50,813 bases of DNA from an uncultured Oscillospiraceae bacterium (GCA_902465155.1 CABQLY010000016.1:1-50813), one strand, 5' to 3'; shown: positions 32,990-42,353, counted from the first letter of the stretch. Numbers and translations: made by a program. The notes: generated by a model from the sequence alone, not told the origin.

Positions 32990-33766
32990 TTATTCGGCTT
33001 TATTCGACCCAATATTTTCTTTTTTCCCGGCAGTTTCGCCAGCCGGAGCCGAATGTTCAATCTCCAGTATTAAATCGTTAAACCAGCGCTTGTGCAGTTT
33101 TATAGAAAAATAGCCAATAATACAGGCCAGCCCAGCGCCGCAAAAATCTACAATAATATCCTTCATGGTGTCGCCCAAGGCCGCCCGGCCAACCAGCTGC
33201 GTGCCGTTTTCCAGCATGTATTTTTGCATATTCAGCCCAAATAAGCCGTCGCCGGTGAATTCGTAAATTTCCCAAAATGCGCCAATCATAATGGCAAAGC
33301 AAAAGGCAAAAAAAGCTACAAAGGCCGGGCTTAGTGTTACGGGAACTTTTTTATCGTTATTTAAAATTCTTACAACCGAGAAACCCAAACAGCCCAGCAT
33401 ACCGCCGCTAAAAAAGTGCAAAATAGAATCCCAAAACGGCACGGCGTAATAAAAACTGCGCACCTCGCCCAAAAAAATGGCGCAGTACAAAAACACCACA
33501 TACATAATTAGCATACCTGAGGGTATGCGAATTTTAAACCGGTGGCTTAAAAAGCTGGGCAAAAACAGGGCCAACACCCCTAGGCAGCATTGCAGCAGCA
33601 TTAATAAATAATCGCTGCGGTGCCGCCCGCTGTAGGAAACAGCGTTTTCGCCGCCCGGCGTAATGCAAAGCATTACCGTTACATACCCAATTGAAACTAC
33701 AAAAGAAAACAGCACAAAAATAAAAGCCCAACGGCTGATTTTTAAACGCTTTATTAGCTTTTTCAC
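32990..33766 (-). CDS. YjdF/DUF2238-like integral membrane protein, 258 aa
   Basis: A 258-residue protein with about six hydrophobic helices. The central part has the YjdF-like (DUF2238) pattern: tryptophan-aspartate followed by LHFFSGGMLGCLGF, IGAFWEIYEF, and DTMKDIIVDFCGAGLACIIGY, where Asp and Glu lie inside membrane helices. The polar C-terminus is lysine- and glutamate-rich. Start GTG 33766. Function unknown in this family. It has its own promoter and no clear operon partner. Confidence 0.7.
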   Translation of the reverse strand: MKKLIKRLKISRWAFIFVLFSFVVSIGYVTVMLCITPGGENAVSYSGRHRSDYLLMLLQCCLGVLALFLPSFLSHRFKIRIPSGMLIMYVVFLYCAIFLGEVRSFYYAVPFWDSILHFFSGGMLGCLGFSVVRILNNDKKVPVTLSPAFVAFFAFCFAIMIGAFWEIYEFTGDGLFGLNMQKYMLENGTQLVGRAALGDTMKDIIVDFCGAGLACIIGYFSIKLHKRWFNDLILEIEHSAPAGETAGKKENIGSNKAE

Positions 33767-33824
33767 ACCAAAACCCCCATTAAAACGGTTTTAAAGTTTG
33801 GCGGCCCTAAAACCACCGTTACAC

Positions 33825-33853
33825 AGTATAACATATAACGGCGGCCGGCGCAA
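33825..33853 (-). promoter_or_regulatory. Promoter of the YjdF-like gene
   Basis: TTGCGC (complement of 33848-33853), 17 bases, TATACT (complement of 33825-33830), about 59 bases upstream of GTG 33766. The remaining intergenic DNA, 33854-34121, holds no feature I can support. Confidence 0.65.
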
Positions 33854-34121
33854 TATGCATTTTCCTAACTTTTCCAGTAATTTCAACTACGTTACTGCTT
33901 TTACCGAATTTAATTTTGCACGGCACCGCAAAAATGCAGGGCAAAATTGTGGTCATGCGCCGCGGGTTTACGGTAAATCCTAAACCCCCGTGCCGCTGCC
34001 GCCCCGCTGCAGCTTACCCGACAAAGCGGCCTTATATCCCGCCCAAAACGGCGCAAAAAAGCGAGTGCGCCGGCCGCCTTAATTTTTAAAACGGCAAAAC
34101 GCGCCCGCCACGCAAAATTTG

Positions 34122-35291
34122 TTACCTTTTTCGGTTTTGCAATACCTTTTCGTACCTTGCCCAGGCCTTGTCTACCGCCTGGCTCCAGGAGTAATAAACC
34201 TTTTCGCCGGCGGCCTTGCCCAAATTCTCTAAGGCGTTCTGCCGCACGGCCTCTACCAGCTTTTTGGCGCAGCTTTCAGCGTTTTCCTCGGCTAATAAGC
34301 CGGAAACGCCGTCCTGTACCCCTTCGGCGGCACAGCTGCCGCGCACTAAAAGGGAGGCGCAATCGCACGAGGCGGCCTCGCGCACCACTAAACCGGAGGT
34401 ATCGTAAGTAGAGGGGAACAAAAACAGGTTGGCCCGGCTAAAATAGGCTTTAATTTTTTCGCGGTCGTAAATAGCGCCGGTAAAAATGGTTCGGTCCCCC
34501 AGCCCTAAATTTTTGGCGTACTGCTCAATGACCGGGCGGTCTACCCCGTCGCCCACAAAAATGGCTTTAAAGGGCACGCCGGCCTTGGCGGTAAGCTGCA
34601 GGGTGTCTAAAATCAACTGCAGATTTTTGTACCACATCATTCGGCCTACAAACAAAAACACCGTTTCGTTCGGGTCTAAGCGGTACAGCCGGTTAATTTC
34701 GTCTATTTGCGGCTGCGGCGCTTTTTCGTGGTCGTAGTCGGTTCCGTTGGGCATTACCAAATATTCGCCCTTGTAGCCAAACTGCTCTAAATCGCGCCCC
34801 GCCCCTTTCGAGACCACCCAAACCTCGTCGGCGTAGCGAATGTTATTTAAACAAAACTGCTTGGCAACCTTGCGCAAAGGGCGGTTGCGCACAAATTTAT
34901 CAATATCAATATCAAACTTTGTATGGTAAGTGAAAATGGTTGGAATGTGCTTTTGAAAAACACCGGTGGCGTTCAGCTGCCGCGCTAAAACCATAGAGGC
35001 AAAGGGGCAGTGCACATGAAAAAGGTCTAAATGCTTTTTTAGCAGCTCGTTGATCGTGGTGGGCGAAAACGGGTTGCCCACCCGGTAAGGAATTTTATTC
35101 CACACCCCGGTAGAAGAATAACGGTAGACCTCGTAGGGGTAACGATCTACCACATGGGGGTATTTGGGGGTAATGACCACCGGGGTGCCGTACCGCTGCT
35201 CAATGTTTTCGGCGTAGCTTTTTACGGCGTTTGCTACACCGTCTATGGTAGGGGGAAAGGAATCGTTAAACAAACCGATTTTTAAAGACAT
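34122..35291 (-). CDS. Glycosyltransferase family 4 (glycolipid type)
   Basis: A 389-residue GT-B enzyme. Its N-terminus (IGLFNDSFPPTIDGVANAVKSYAENI) resembles the GT4 enzymes that glucosylate diacylglycerol or make mannosyl-lipid in Firmicutes and Actinobacteria. It also has FHVHCPFASMVLARQL, VMPNGTDYDH, FLFVGRMMWYKNLQLI and SGLVVREAASCDCASLLV. ATG 35291 is nine bases after GGAGG. It stands alone with its own promoter, apart from the polysaccharide operon, which fits a housekeeping glycolipid role. The precise sugar is unknown. Confidence 0.87.
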   Translation of the reverse strand: MSLKIGLFNDSFPPTIDGVANAVKSYAENIEQRYGTPVVITPKYPHVVDRYPYEVYRYSSTGVWNKIPYRVGNPFSPTTINELLKKHLDLFHVHCPFASMVLARQLNATGVFQKHIPTIFTYHTKFDIDIDKFVRNRPLRKVAKQFCLNNIRYADEVWVVSKGAGRDLEQFGYKGEYLVMPNGTDYDHEKAPQPQIDEINRLYRLDPNETVFLFVGRMMWYKNLQLILDTLQLTAKAGVPFKAIFVGDGVDRPVIEQYAKNLGLGDRTIFTGAIYDREKIKAYFSRANLFLFPSTYDTSGLVVREAASCDCASLLVRGSCAAEGVQDGVSGLLAEENAESCAKKLVEAVRQNALENLGKAAGEKVYYSWSQAVDKAWARYEKVLQNRKR

Positions 35292-35409
35292 TGTTTTATG
35301 CCTCCAGCCAATACAATTTTTTGCGGCCCCGTGCGCAGGCGGCCGCCCCGCTAAAGCAAGAAACCAAAGCTAAGAACCACACCGCCGCAGCACAGTAACA
35401 TTTTAGCCT

Positions 35410-35438
35410 ATTGTAACACACTTTTTTAAAAATTGCAA
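35410..35438 (-). promoter_or_regulatory. Promoter of the lone GT4
   Basis: TTGCAA (complement of 35433-35438), 17 bases, TACAAT (complement of 35410-35415). The transcript would have a leader of over 100 bases without a recognisable riboswitch. Confidence 0.65.
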
Positions 35439-35499
35439 TGCCGGCCTTAGCCCGCAAACGGCAAAATGGCAAAAACAACGGGCCACCAAATCAAAAATT

Positions 35500-35525
35500 G
35501 CCCGGCCCCCGTTTTGGGGCCGGGC
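35500..35525 (-). terminator. Intrinsic terminator, probably ending the pst-pho operon
   Basis: GCCCGGCCCC (35500-35509) and GGGGCCGGGC (35516-35525) form a perfect 10-bp stem with a 6-base loop. On the minus strand it is followed by AATTTTTGA. It lies about 160 bases beyond phoR, and the DNA between them (35526-35687) shows no gene. Confidence 0.7.
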
Positions 35526-35687
35526 ACAGCTAAATTAGAACCAAAAAACAATTTTAAGCCGGCTTTGTTTGTTTTATGCTTTAGGGCAATAAAATTTATT
35601 CAAGGCCTAAATTTGCCCAACTTAAAGTTATTTAAGGCCGGCAAAAAGCCTAATTGAGCTAAGGCAAACGCTGTGCCGTTTTCCGCT

Positions 35688-37349
35688 TTATTCGGCCCCC
35701 AAAGGCAGGGTTACGGTAAACACCGTACCCTTACCGGGGGTGCTTTGCAGGGTTACGGTACCGTTGTGGTACTGCACGGCGTGCTTAACAATTGAAAGCC
35801 CCAGCCCCGTACCGCCCGAGGCCTTAGAGTGGCTTTTATCTGCCCTGTAAAATCGCTCAAACACGCGGGATTGATGCTCCGGCGCAATGCCAATGCCGGT
35901 ATCGGCAACGGTTATCACAGCGTTTTGCCCCGTGCTTTGGGTAGTAACGGTAACGCTGCCGCCGGGCACATTGTACTTTACGGCGTTTTCGCAAAGGTTG
36001 TGCAAAACCTCCTGCAGCAGCGGGCGCACGCCGTTTACCGTTACCGGGCCGCCCTGCACGGTTACGGTAACATGCTTTTGCTGCGCCGGGCCCTGCAGCT
36101 CGGCAACCGCCGATTTAGCTAACGCGTTTAGTTCAACCTGTTCCCGCGGCATGGGGGCGCCCTCATCTAAGCGGGAAAGGCGAATAATATCCTCAATTAA
36201 CGCTAAAAGCCGCGTGGCCTCTTTTCGCAGCATGCCGGCAAAGTGGGGCAGGTCCTCCGGCTTTACCATGTTATTTTCTATTAGCTCGGCGCTGCCAATA
36301 ATGCCCTGCAGGGGCGTTTTAAGCTCGTGCGAAACATTGGCGGTAAACTCCCGCCGGGTGCGTTCGGCCAGGGCCTGCTCGGTAACATCAAACAGCAGCA
36401 GCACCGCGCCCAGCGTAGCGTTTTGCGAAACAATACGGCTAATATCGCACCGGTATTGCCGGCCGTTGCGTTCTAATTCTACCGCACTGTGCCCTTGCTG
36501 CAGCGCTTTTTGAATGGCCGCGCTTAGCTCGTGGCTGCGGTCTACCGTTAAAAAGCTTTGGCCTGAAAAATCACCCTCGGCGTTAAACAGCCGCGCGGCG
36601 GCCGGGTTAATGCTTACCACGCTGGCTTTATCATCCAGCAGCACCAGGCCCTCGTTCATGTAGCCGGTAATTTGGGCAAATTCATCCTTTTTTTGCTGCA
36701 GCTGCAACAGCTGAGCACGAATTTTTTTCTGCTGCAGGTTCATGCGGCTCAGCAAGGGGGCTAACTCCTCGTAGGTGTCGTTCTCGGTGGGGTGCTCCAA
36801 ATCCAACTCGTTTAACGGGCGCACAATTTTTTTAGCCAACCGGCTGGCTAACAGCCAAGAAAACAGCAGCGCCAAAAACAGCACAATTAAAATGGGCTGC
36901 AGCATGCCTAAAATTAACAGCCAAATAGTAGAGCGGGCTGCGGCAATACGCAGCACGGTGCCGTTCTTTAGCCGGTGCGCCTCGTAAACCGTTTTTTGCA
37001 ACAGGGTGTTGGAGTAGCGAACGCTTTCGCCCTCGCCGGTTTGCAGGGCCTCTTTAATCTCCTTACGGTCGGCGTGGTTTTCCAGCGTGGCGGTGTCGGC
37101 GGCCGAATCGTAAAGCACGCTGCCGTTGGCCGCCACCAGCGTTAAGCGGTAGCGGCTGGTTTGCAGGGCCGGCAGCATTTGCTGCCCCCCCTGCTCTACC
37201 GCGCCGGCAGCCAGCAATAGCTGGTCTTTTAACTGGGTTTGCTGCACGCCGCCAAAATAATTGTAAAGGCTGCCCATTATAATAACCAAGCTGGCGGCCA
37301 AAACGGCACTAACAGCCAACAAAATTGATTTTAATATTTTTTTGGTCAT
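35688..37349 (-). CDS. phoR: Phosphate-sensing histidine kinase PhoR
   Basis: About 553 residues. An N-terminal membrane helix (ILKSILLAVSAVLAASLVIIMGS), an extracytoplasmic sensor (~35-160) and a second helix (IWLLILGMLQPILIVLFLALLFSW) lead into a PAS domain. Then comes the kinase core: H box FTANVSHELKTPLQGI, N box LCENAVKYN, G1 VADTGIGI, and GGTGLGLSIVKH. It autophosphorylates and passes phosphate to PhoB. The start is ATG 37349, overlapping the phoB stop (ATGA) with GGGAGG seven bases upstream; the ATG three bases earlier is also possible. The longer open frame to 37481 overlaps phoB and is not used. Confidence 0.92.
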   Translation of the reverse strand: MTKKILKSILLAVSAVLAASLVIIMGSLYNYFGGVQQTQLKDQLLLAAGAVEQGGQQMLPALQTSRYRLTLVAANGSVLYDSAADTATLENHADRKEIKEALQTGEGESVRYSNTLLQKTVYEAHRLKNGTVLRIAAARSTIWLLILGMLQPILIVLFLALLFSWLLASRLAKKIVRPLNELDLEHPTENDTYEELAPLLSRMNLQQKKIRAQLLQLQQKKDEFAQITGYMNEGLVLLDDKASVVSINPAAARLFNAEGDFSGQSFLTVDRSHELSAAIQKALQQGHSAVELERNGRQYRCDISRIVSQNATLGAVLLLFDVTEQALAERTRREFTANVSHELKTPLQGIIGSAELIENNMVKPEDLPHFAGMLRKEATRLLALIEDIIRLSRLDEGAPMPREQVELNALAKSAVAELQGPAQQKHVTVTVQGGPVTVNGVRPLLQEVLHNLCENAVKYNVPGGSVTVTTQSTGQNAVITVADTGIGIAPEHQSRVFERFYRADKSHSKASGGTGLGLSIVKHAVQYHNGTVTLQSTPGKGTVFTVTLPLGAE

Positions 37350-38020
37350 CATTCCGCCTCCCACCGGTAGCCCACATTGCGCACGGTTTGAATGTGGCTG
37401 CCGTATTCTAAAAGCTTTTGTCGCAAGGTACGAATGTGCATATCTACCGTACGGGTCTCCCCGTAATAATCCATACCCCAAATTTCAGAAAACAGCTGGT
37501 CTCGCGTAAAAACAACGCCGGGGTGCTGTAAAAAATGCCGCAGCAGCTCAAACTCCTTGTAGGTTAGCTGCAGCTTATTACCGTTCAGCGTTACGCTGCG
37601 CTCGGTAAGGTTTACCTTTAACGGCCCGCTTTGCAGGGCGGCCTTTTTCTGCGAGGCCTTGCAACGCCTCAGCACCGCCTTAATGCAGGAGATAAGCTCC
37701 ATTACCCCAAACGGCTTGGTTAAATAATAATCGGCGCCTAAATCTAACCCCTGAATTTTATCGTACTCGGCGCCCCTTGCCGTTGCCATAACAACCGGTA
37801 TGGCGCTGTATTCGGGGTTGGCCTTTAAACGGCGCAGCAGGGTAATGCCGTCCACCCCGGGCAGCATAACGTCTAAAACAATCAGCTCCGGCGTTGTTGT
37901 TTGCAGCGCCTGCCAAAAGGTGTTGCCATCGGCAAAGCCCTGCGCCTCAAACCCCGAGGTTTTTAGGGCGTACACCTCAATATCCCGAATGGCTGCGTCA
38001 TCCTCTACGCAAAAAATCAT
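37349..38020 (-). CDS. phoB: Phosphate response regulator PhoB/PhoP (OmpR family)
   Basis: A 223-residue response regulator. The receiver domain (FCVEDDAAIRD, phospho-acceptor in LIVLDVMLPGVDG, ATARG, and lysine in YYLTKPFG) and the OmpR-type winged helix (LTYKEFELLRHFL and RTVDMHIRTLRQKL, ending VRNVGYRW) are complete. It activates the pho regulon by binding TTTACA-type direct repeats, as found upstream of pstS. It starts 40 bases after phoU behind GGGGTG. Confidence 0.94.
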   Translation of the reverse strand: MIFCVEDDAAIRDIEVYALKTSGFEAQGFADGNTFWQALQTTTPELIVLDVMLPGVDGITLLRRLKANPEYSAIPVVMATARGAEYDKIQGLDLGADYYLTKPFGVMELISCIKAVLRRCKASQKKAALQSGPLKVNLTERSVTLNGNKLQLTYKEFELLRHFLQHPGVVFTRDQLFSEIWGMDYYGETRTVDMHIRTLRQKLLEYGSHIQTVRNVGYRWEAE

Positions 38021-38060
38021 TTTAGCACCCCTTACCGCATTTTATTTTTTTAAAAAGCGC

Positions 38061-38702
38061 TTATTCCGCGTGCTCACCGGTAACGGCAAAAATTACCCAC
38101 TCGGCAAGGTTCACGGCGTGGTCGCCAATGCGCTCTAAGTACTTTGCAATCATTAACAAATCCAGCGCATATTCACCATCGGCCGGGTTTTGGGCAATGC
38201 TGCCAATCAGCTCCTGCTTAATATTGTCAAAATAACGGTCTACGGTGTTGTCGTCGCCTACCACCTTTTGGGCCAGGGCTAAATCGTGCTTTACAAAGGC
38301 GTCAATGCTTTCGGTTACCATGGCAATAACCGCCTTGGCCATCTCCCGCAGCAAGTCATCCCGCTGGACAGTTCGCCCGTTTAACAGGCAAACAATTTCG
38401 GCAATGTCCTCGGCCTGGTCGCCAATGCGCTCCATGTCCGTTATCATTTTAAGGGCGGCCGAGATCAGCCGCAGATCCTTGGCTACCGGCTGCTGGTGCA
38501 GCAGCAGCTTTAAGCAGGCGTTTTCAATATCCCGCTCCATGCGGTCAATTTCGCTGTCCAGCTTTGTTACCTTGCCGGCCAAGGCCGTATCCCCCAGCGT
38601 TAACGCTTTAGAGGTTAGGGCAATGGCCTCCTCACAAAGGGAGCCCATTTCTATTAACGCGTTATTTAAATTTTGTAATTGCTCATCAAACTGGCTGCGC
38701 AT
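38061..38702 (-). CDS. phoU: Phosphate signalling regulator PhoU
   Basis: A 213-residue all-helical protein made of two PhoU three-helix repeats. It has MERIGDQAEDIAEIV in the first and YLERIGDHAVNLAEWV in the second, the metal-binding E(R)xGD motifs. PhoU links the PstSCAB transporter to PhoR and limits uptake when phosphate is plentiful. Its start overlaps the pstB stop (TAATG), so it is translationally coupled. Confidence 0.95.
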   Translation of the reverse strand: MRSQFDEQLQNLNNALIEMGSLCEEAIALTSKALTLGDTALAGKVTKLDSEIDRMERDIENACLKLLLHQQPVAKDLRLISAALKMITDMERIGDQAEDIAEIVCLLNGRTVQRDDLLREMAKAVIAMVTESIDAFVKHDLALAQKVVGDDNTVDRYFDNIKQELIGSIAQNPADGEYALDLLMIAKYLERIGDHAVNLAEWVIFAVTGEHAE

Positions 38703-39457
38703 TAGCCAAACCTCCCTGTAATGTAATCCTCGGTTCGTTTATCTTTCGGGTTAGAGAACAGCTTTTCGGTGTCGTCGTACTCAATAAGATCCCCCAGCAG
38801 GAAAAACGCAGTTTGGTCGGAAATACGCACCGCCTGCTGCATATTGTGCGTTACAATAATAATAGTATACTTGCTTTTCAGCTGGATTGCAAGTTCTTCT
38901 ATTTTAGAGGTAGAAATCGGGTCTAATGCGCTGGTAGGTTCATCCATTAACAGCACCTGCGGCTGCACGGCCAAAGCCCGCGCAATGCAAAGCCGCTGCT
39001 GCTGCCCGCCCGAAAGGCCTAAGGCGTTTTTCTTTAGCCGGTCTTTTACCTCGTCCCAAATAGCGGCGCCGCGCAGCGAGCTTTCAACCAGCTCATCTAA
39101 CTTCGCGCGGTTTTTAATGCCGTGGGTACGCGGGCCGTAGGCAACATTATCGTAAATGCTCATAGGAAACGGGTTGGGCTTTTGAAATACCATGCCAATC
39201 TCCCGCCGCAGCTCGCTTACATCTACCCCCTGCCCAAAAATGTTTTGCTCGCGGTAGCAAACCTCGCCGGTAATTCGCACGCCGGGAATTAAATCGTTCA
39301 TGCGGTTCAGGGTTTTTAAAAAGGTAGATTTTCCGCAGCCCGAGGGGCCAATAAGGGCCGTTATGCTTTTTTCCGGCACCTGCATATTAATATTTTTTAA
39401 CGCCTGTTGGCTGCCGTACCAAAGGCACAAATCTTTTACGGTTATAATACTGCTCAT
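38702..39457 (-). CDS. pstB: Phosphate ABC transporter ATP-binding protein PstB
   Basis: A 251-residue ABC ATPase. Walker A GPSGCGKST, phosphate-transporter loop QKPNPFPMSIYDNVAYGPR, signature LSGGQQQR, Walker B LLMDEPTSALDPIS and H-loop VTHNMQQA are all present. PstB powers high-affinity phosphate uptake with PstA and PstC. ATG 39457 overlaps the pstA stop by four bases. Confidence 0.97.
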   Translation of the reverse strand: MSSIITVKDLCLWYGSQQALKNINMQVPEKSITALIGPSGCGKSTFLKTLNRMNDLIPGVRITGEVCYREQNIFGQGVDVSELRREIGMVFQKPNPFPMSIYDNVAYGPRTHGIKNRAKLDELVESSLRGAAIWDEVKDRLKKNALGLSGGQQQRLCIARALAVQPQVLLMDEPTSALDPISTSKIEELAIQLKSKYTIIIVTHNMQQAVRISDQTAFFLLGDLIEYDDTEKLFSNPKDKRTEDYITGRFG

Positions 39458-40317
39458 AAGCTTCTCCTTTTTTTATAATACCGCTCAATACAGCCGGCCA
39501 GGGCGTTTACCAGCAGCATTAACAGCATTAAAATGGCGGCAATTGCAAAGGCTACGCCAAATTCGCCCTCCTCCTTTGCGTACACATAAAGGGCAACCGT
39601 TAGGGTGGCGCCGGCGCTGTTCAACCCCTCAAAAAATCCGTTTAAGGCGTGGGCAAATCCGGCGGTAAACAGCAGCGCGGCCGATTCACCCAAAATGCGC
39701 CCAACCGAAAGAATACAGCCGGTAATAATACCGTCTACACAGCCGGGCAGCACCACGGTGCGAATGGTGCGCCATTTGCCGGCGCCCAGGCCAAACGCCC
39801 CCTCGCGGTAGCTTTGGGGCACGGTTTTAAGGCTTTCCTGCGTGGTGCGCATAACGGTTGGCAGGTTCATAATAACCAAGGTTAGCGCCCCCGCTAAAAT
39901 AGAGGTTTGCAGCCCTAAAAACTGGCAAAAAAACAGCATACCCACTAAGCCGTAGATAATTGAGGGAATACCCGAAAGGGTTTCGGCGGCGTATTCAATT
40001 ACCGCCACCACCTTTTTGTTTGCGGCGTACTCGTTTAAATAAACCGCGGCGCCAACCCCTACCGGCAGCACCACAACCAGCGTTGCAACAATTAAGTACA
40101 GGGTGTTTAAAATATCCGGCAAAATGCCAATGGTGTTGGTTAGGTAGCTGGGCTTGGTGGTTAGCATTTTTAGGTTAATGTTTGGCAGCCCTTTGGCCAT
40201 AACATAAACAATCATAAACACAACCAAAGCGGCTGTAAGCAGCGTGCAGCCCCACATTAGCGCCCGCATGGTACCAATGTAGGCCCGGCGTTTGGCAGAA
40301 ATTTTGTTTTTCGGCAT
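39454..40317 (-). CDS. pstA: Phosphate ABC transporter permease PstA
   Basis: A 287-residue inner-membrane permease with six helices and the EAA-type loop (LKTVPQSYREGAFGLGAGKWRTI) that contacts PstB. VGVGAAVYLNEYA and SGIPSIIYGLVGMLFF are standard PstA segments. It begins 6 bases after pstC behind a GAGGT site. Confidence 0.96.
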   Translation of the reverse strand: MPKNKISAKRRAYIGTMRALMWGCTLLTAALVVFMIVYVMAKGLPNINLKMLTTKPSYLTNTIGILPDILNTLYLIVATLVVVLPVGVGAAVYLNEYAANKKVVAVIEYAAETLSGIPSIIYGLVGMLFFCQFLGLQTSILAGALTLVIMNLPTVMRTTQESLKTVPQSYREGAFGLGAGKWRTIRTVVLPGCVDGIITGCILSVGRILGESAALLFTAGFAHALNGFFEGLNSAGATLTVALYVYAKEEGEFGVAFAIAAILMLLMLLVNALAGCIERYYKKRRSL

Positions 40318-40323
40318 TTGGCG

Positions 40324-41193
40324 TTACCTCTTTTCCTTTTTTAAAAACAGGTTTAGGGTTGCGTTTATTAGCATAATAAATAAAAACAACACCAGCGCAA
40401 CCGAGAATAACGCTTGCCGCTGCAGCCCGCTGGAGTAAGACATTTCGCTGGCCACCGCCGTGGTTAAAAAGCGTACGCTTTGAAACAGCTTTGGCATATT
40501 CGGCACATTGCCCGAAACCATCATTACCGCCATGGCCTCGCCAATGGCGCGGCCAACCCCCAGCACAACGGCCGCCGCAATGCCGCTTCTGGCGGCCGGC
40601 ACCGAAACCTTAAAGTAGGTTTCTACCGGGGTGGCACCCAGCGCTAAGGAGGCGTCCTCGTACTCCTTGGGTACGGCGTCCAACGCCGTCATAGAAACCT
40701 TTACAATAGAGGGCAATATCATAATAGCCAGCACAATAATGGCGGCCAGCAGGCCGGAGCCGTCGGACAAATGAAACAGCTTTTGTATTCCCGGCACCAA
40801 AATTAACATACCAACCAGGCCGTACACCACCGAGGGGATTCCGGCCAGCAGGCTAACGGCCGACTGCATTACCGACCGCACCTTGGGCGGCGCCACCTTA
40901 GAAAGGTAAACCGCCGTTAAAAACGCAATGGGCACGCCAAGCGCAATGGCCCCGGCGGTGCCGTAAATGCTGGTTAAAATAAAGGGCAAAATGCCAAAAG
41001 ACGGCTCTGCCGCCGTTGAAGCCCATGTTTTACCGAATAAAAATTTTGCCAGGCCAATTTCTTTCATAGCGGGAATACCGGCAATAATTAAGTACACCGT
41101 AATGAGCAGCACGCAGCCAACCGTAATAAGCCCCAACACCAAAAAAATGCCGTGCACTACCTGCTCTAACACCCGCGCTTTTTGTTTCATCAT
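40324..41193 (-). CDS. pstC: Phosphate ABC transporter permease PstC
   Basis: A 289-residue permease, partner of PstA. Family features include PIAFLTAVYLSKVAPPK, LLAGIPSVVYGLVGM, the EAA loop ALDAVPKEYEDASLALGATPVETYFKVSVP and VGRAIGEAMAVMMVSGN. ATG 41193 lies eight bases after AAGGGA; a second ATG immediately follows. It is separated from pstS by 186 bases that hold a hairpin. Confidence 0.96.
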   Translation of the reverse strand: MMKQKARVLEQVVHGIFLVLGLITVGCVLLITVYLIIAGIPAMKEIGLAKFLFGKTWASTAAEPSFGILPFILTSIYGTAGAIALGVPIAFLTAVYLSKVAPPKVRSVMQSAVSLLAGIPSVVYGLVGMLILVPGIQKLFHLSDGSGLLAAIIVLAIMILPSIVKVSMTALDAVPKEYEDASLALGATPVETYFKVSVPAARSGIAAAVVLGVGRAIGEAMAVMMVSGNVPNMPKLFQSVRFLTTAVASEMSYSSGLQRQALFSVALVLFLFIMLINATLNLFLKKEKR

Positions 41194-41264
41194 TTTAAAA
41201 ATCCCTTCCCGTTGGTGTAAACCGGCGGCGTTTAAAGGTTGCCTTTACCCCCGGCTAAACCTTA

Positions 41265-41288
41265 GGGCAGAGCCGTTAAGCTCTGCCC
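41265..41288 (-). terminator. Hairpin between pstS and pstC (partial terminator)
   Basis: GGGCAGAGC (41265-41273) and GCTCTGCCC (41280-41288) pair perfectly around a 6-base loop. The T-tract on the minus strand is weak (TAAGGTTTAG). Such hairpins after the first gene of a transporter operon usually let the binding protein be made in excess, by stabilising or partially terminating the transcript. Confidence 0.55.
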
Positions 41289-41379
41289 GCTGGCGCTGCA
41301 GCCGGGGCACTTTTTGCCGGGGCTGCCGGGCGTTTGCCCGTTTTAGCTTAAGTTAAAAATTGTGCTGCGGCCTTGCCGA

Positions 41380-42237
41380 TTATTTTTTAACCGGAACCGC
41401 ACCGGCGGCTGCAATGGTCTTACTTACTTCGGCCGAGGTAGCGTAGTCAAAGAACTTTTGTGCTACGGCCGAAAGGGCGGTGCCCTCTTTGGTTACCAGT
41501 ACAAAGGGGCGTTGTACCTTGTAGGTGCCGTCCTGCACCGTTTGCTCGGTGGGGGCTACGCCGTCTACCGTTACGGTTTTAACGCTTTCTTTTACGGCCG
41601 AAAGCGAGGCGTAACCAATGGCGTTGGCGTTTTGCGAAACCGTGGTAATCACATCACCGGTAGAGGTAAGCTCTTGGCGATATTTGCACTTTTCGGCGGT
41701 TTTGGTAATGCTCTCAAACCCGTCCCGGGTGCCGCTGCCGGCCTCGCGCCCAATTACAACAATTTCGCCGTCGGCGCCGCCAAGCTCTTTCCAGTTTTTA
41801 ATTTCGCCGGTGTAAATTTTTGCAATTTGGTCAACGCTTAAATTTTTAACGCCGTTTTTCGGGTTAACAATTACGGCAATGCCGTCCAGCGCCAAAACCG
41901 TTTGCTTTAAACCCTTGGCTTTTTCGTCGTCTTTTAAATTACGGCTGGAAAGCCCAATGTCGCAGCGGCCCTCGCTTACGGCCTGAATGCCCGAGCCGGA
42001 GCCGGTGGGGTTGTAGGTAAAGGTAACGCCCTTGTTGGCCTGCTCAAACGCCTCGCCCAGCGCGCCAATTACCTTTTGCATAGAGGTAGAACCGTCGGTT
42101 GCTACCGTTCCGCTAACCGCCTCGGTGCCGGAGGCGCCGCTGCTGCTGCCGGAGGCAGTGCTGCTATCCCCGCCGCAGCCGGCCAACGCCGTTACGGCTA
42201 ACAATGCGCAAAGAACAAAACTAACTAACTTTTTCAT
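41380..42237 (-). CDS. pstS: Phosphate-binding lipoprotein PstS
   Basis: A 285-residue periplasmic-type binding protein anchored by lipid. The signal ends in the lipobox ALAGCGGD, followed by a serine-rich linker. The phosphate-binding signatures are VATDGSTSMQKVIGAL, YNPTGSGSGIQAVSEGRCDIGLSSR, and VVIGREAGSGTRDGFES. The start at 42237 is chosen because the signal peptide begins there (MKKLVSFVLC); the frame upstream to 42294 adds 19 polar residues without a better site. First gene of pstSCAB-phoU-phoBR. Confidence 0.96.
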   Translation of the reverse strand: MKKLVSFVLCALLAVTALAGCGGDSSTASGSSSGASGTEAVSGTVATDGSTSMQKVIGALGEAFEQANKGVTFTYNPTGSGSGIQAVSEGRCDIGLSSRNLKDDEKAKGLKQTVLALDGIAVIVNPKNGVKNLSVDQIAKIYTGEIKNWKELGGADGEIVVIGREAGSGTRDGFESITKTAEKCKYRQELTSTGDVITTVSQNANAIGYASLSAVKESVKTVTVDGVAPTEQTVQDGTYKVQRPFVLVTKEGTALSAVAQKFFDYATSAEVSKTIAAAGAVPVKK

Positions 42238-42298
42238 GCTTTCATCTAATCCTTTCAACTTTACATTTTCAAGGGGGCTTTCCCCTTGCTGCAATTAC

Positions 42299-42353
42299 AT
42301 CTTACCGCCCCCGTGTAAAAAGCAAAAGCCGGGTTTTGTAAAGTCTGTGTAAA
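42299..42353 (-). promoter_or_regulatory. Pho-box and promoter of the pst operon
   Basis: On the minus strand TTTACA occurs twice with 5 bases between (complements of 42348-42353 and 42337-42342), an 11-bp period like the TT(A/C/T)ACA direct repeats bound by PhoP/PhoB. A third TTTACA (complement of 42314-42319) is one base off the register. TAAGAT (complement of 42299-42304) may be the -10. Binding of phosphorylated PhoB in place of a -35 element is expected. Confidence 0.7.
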
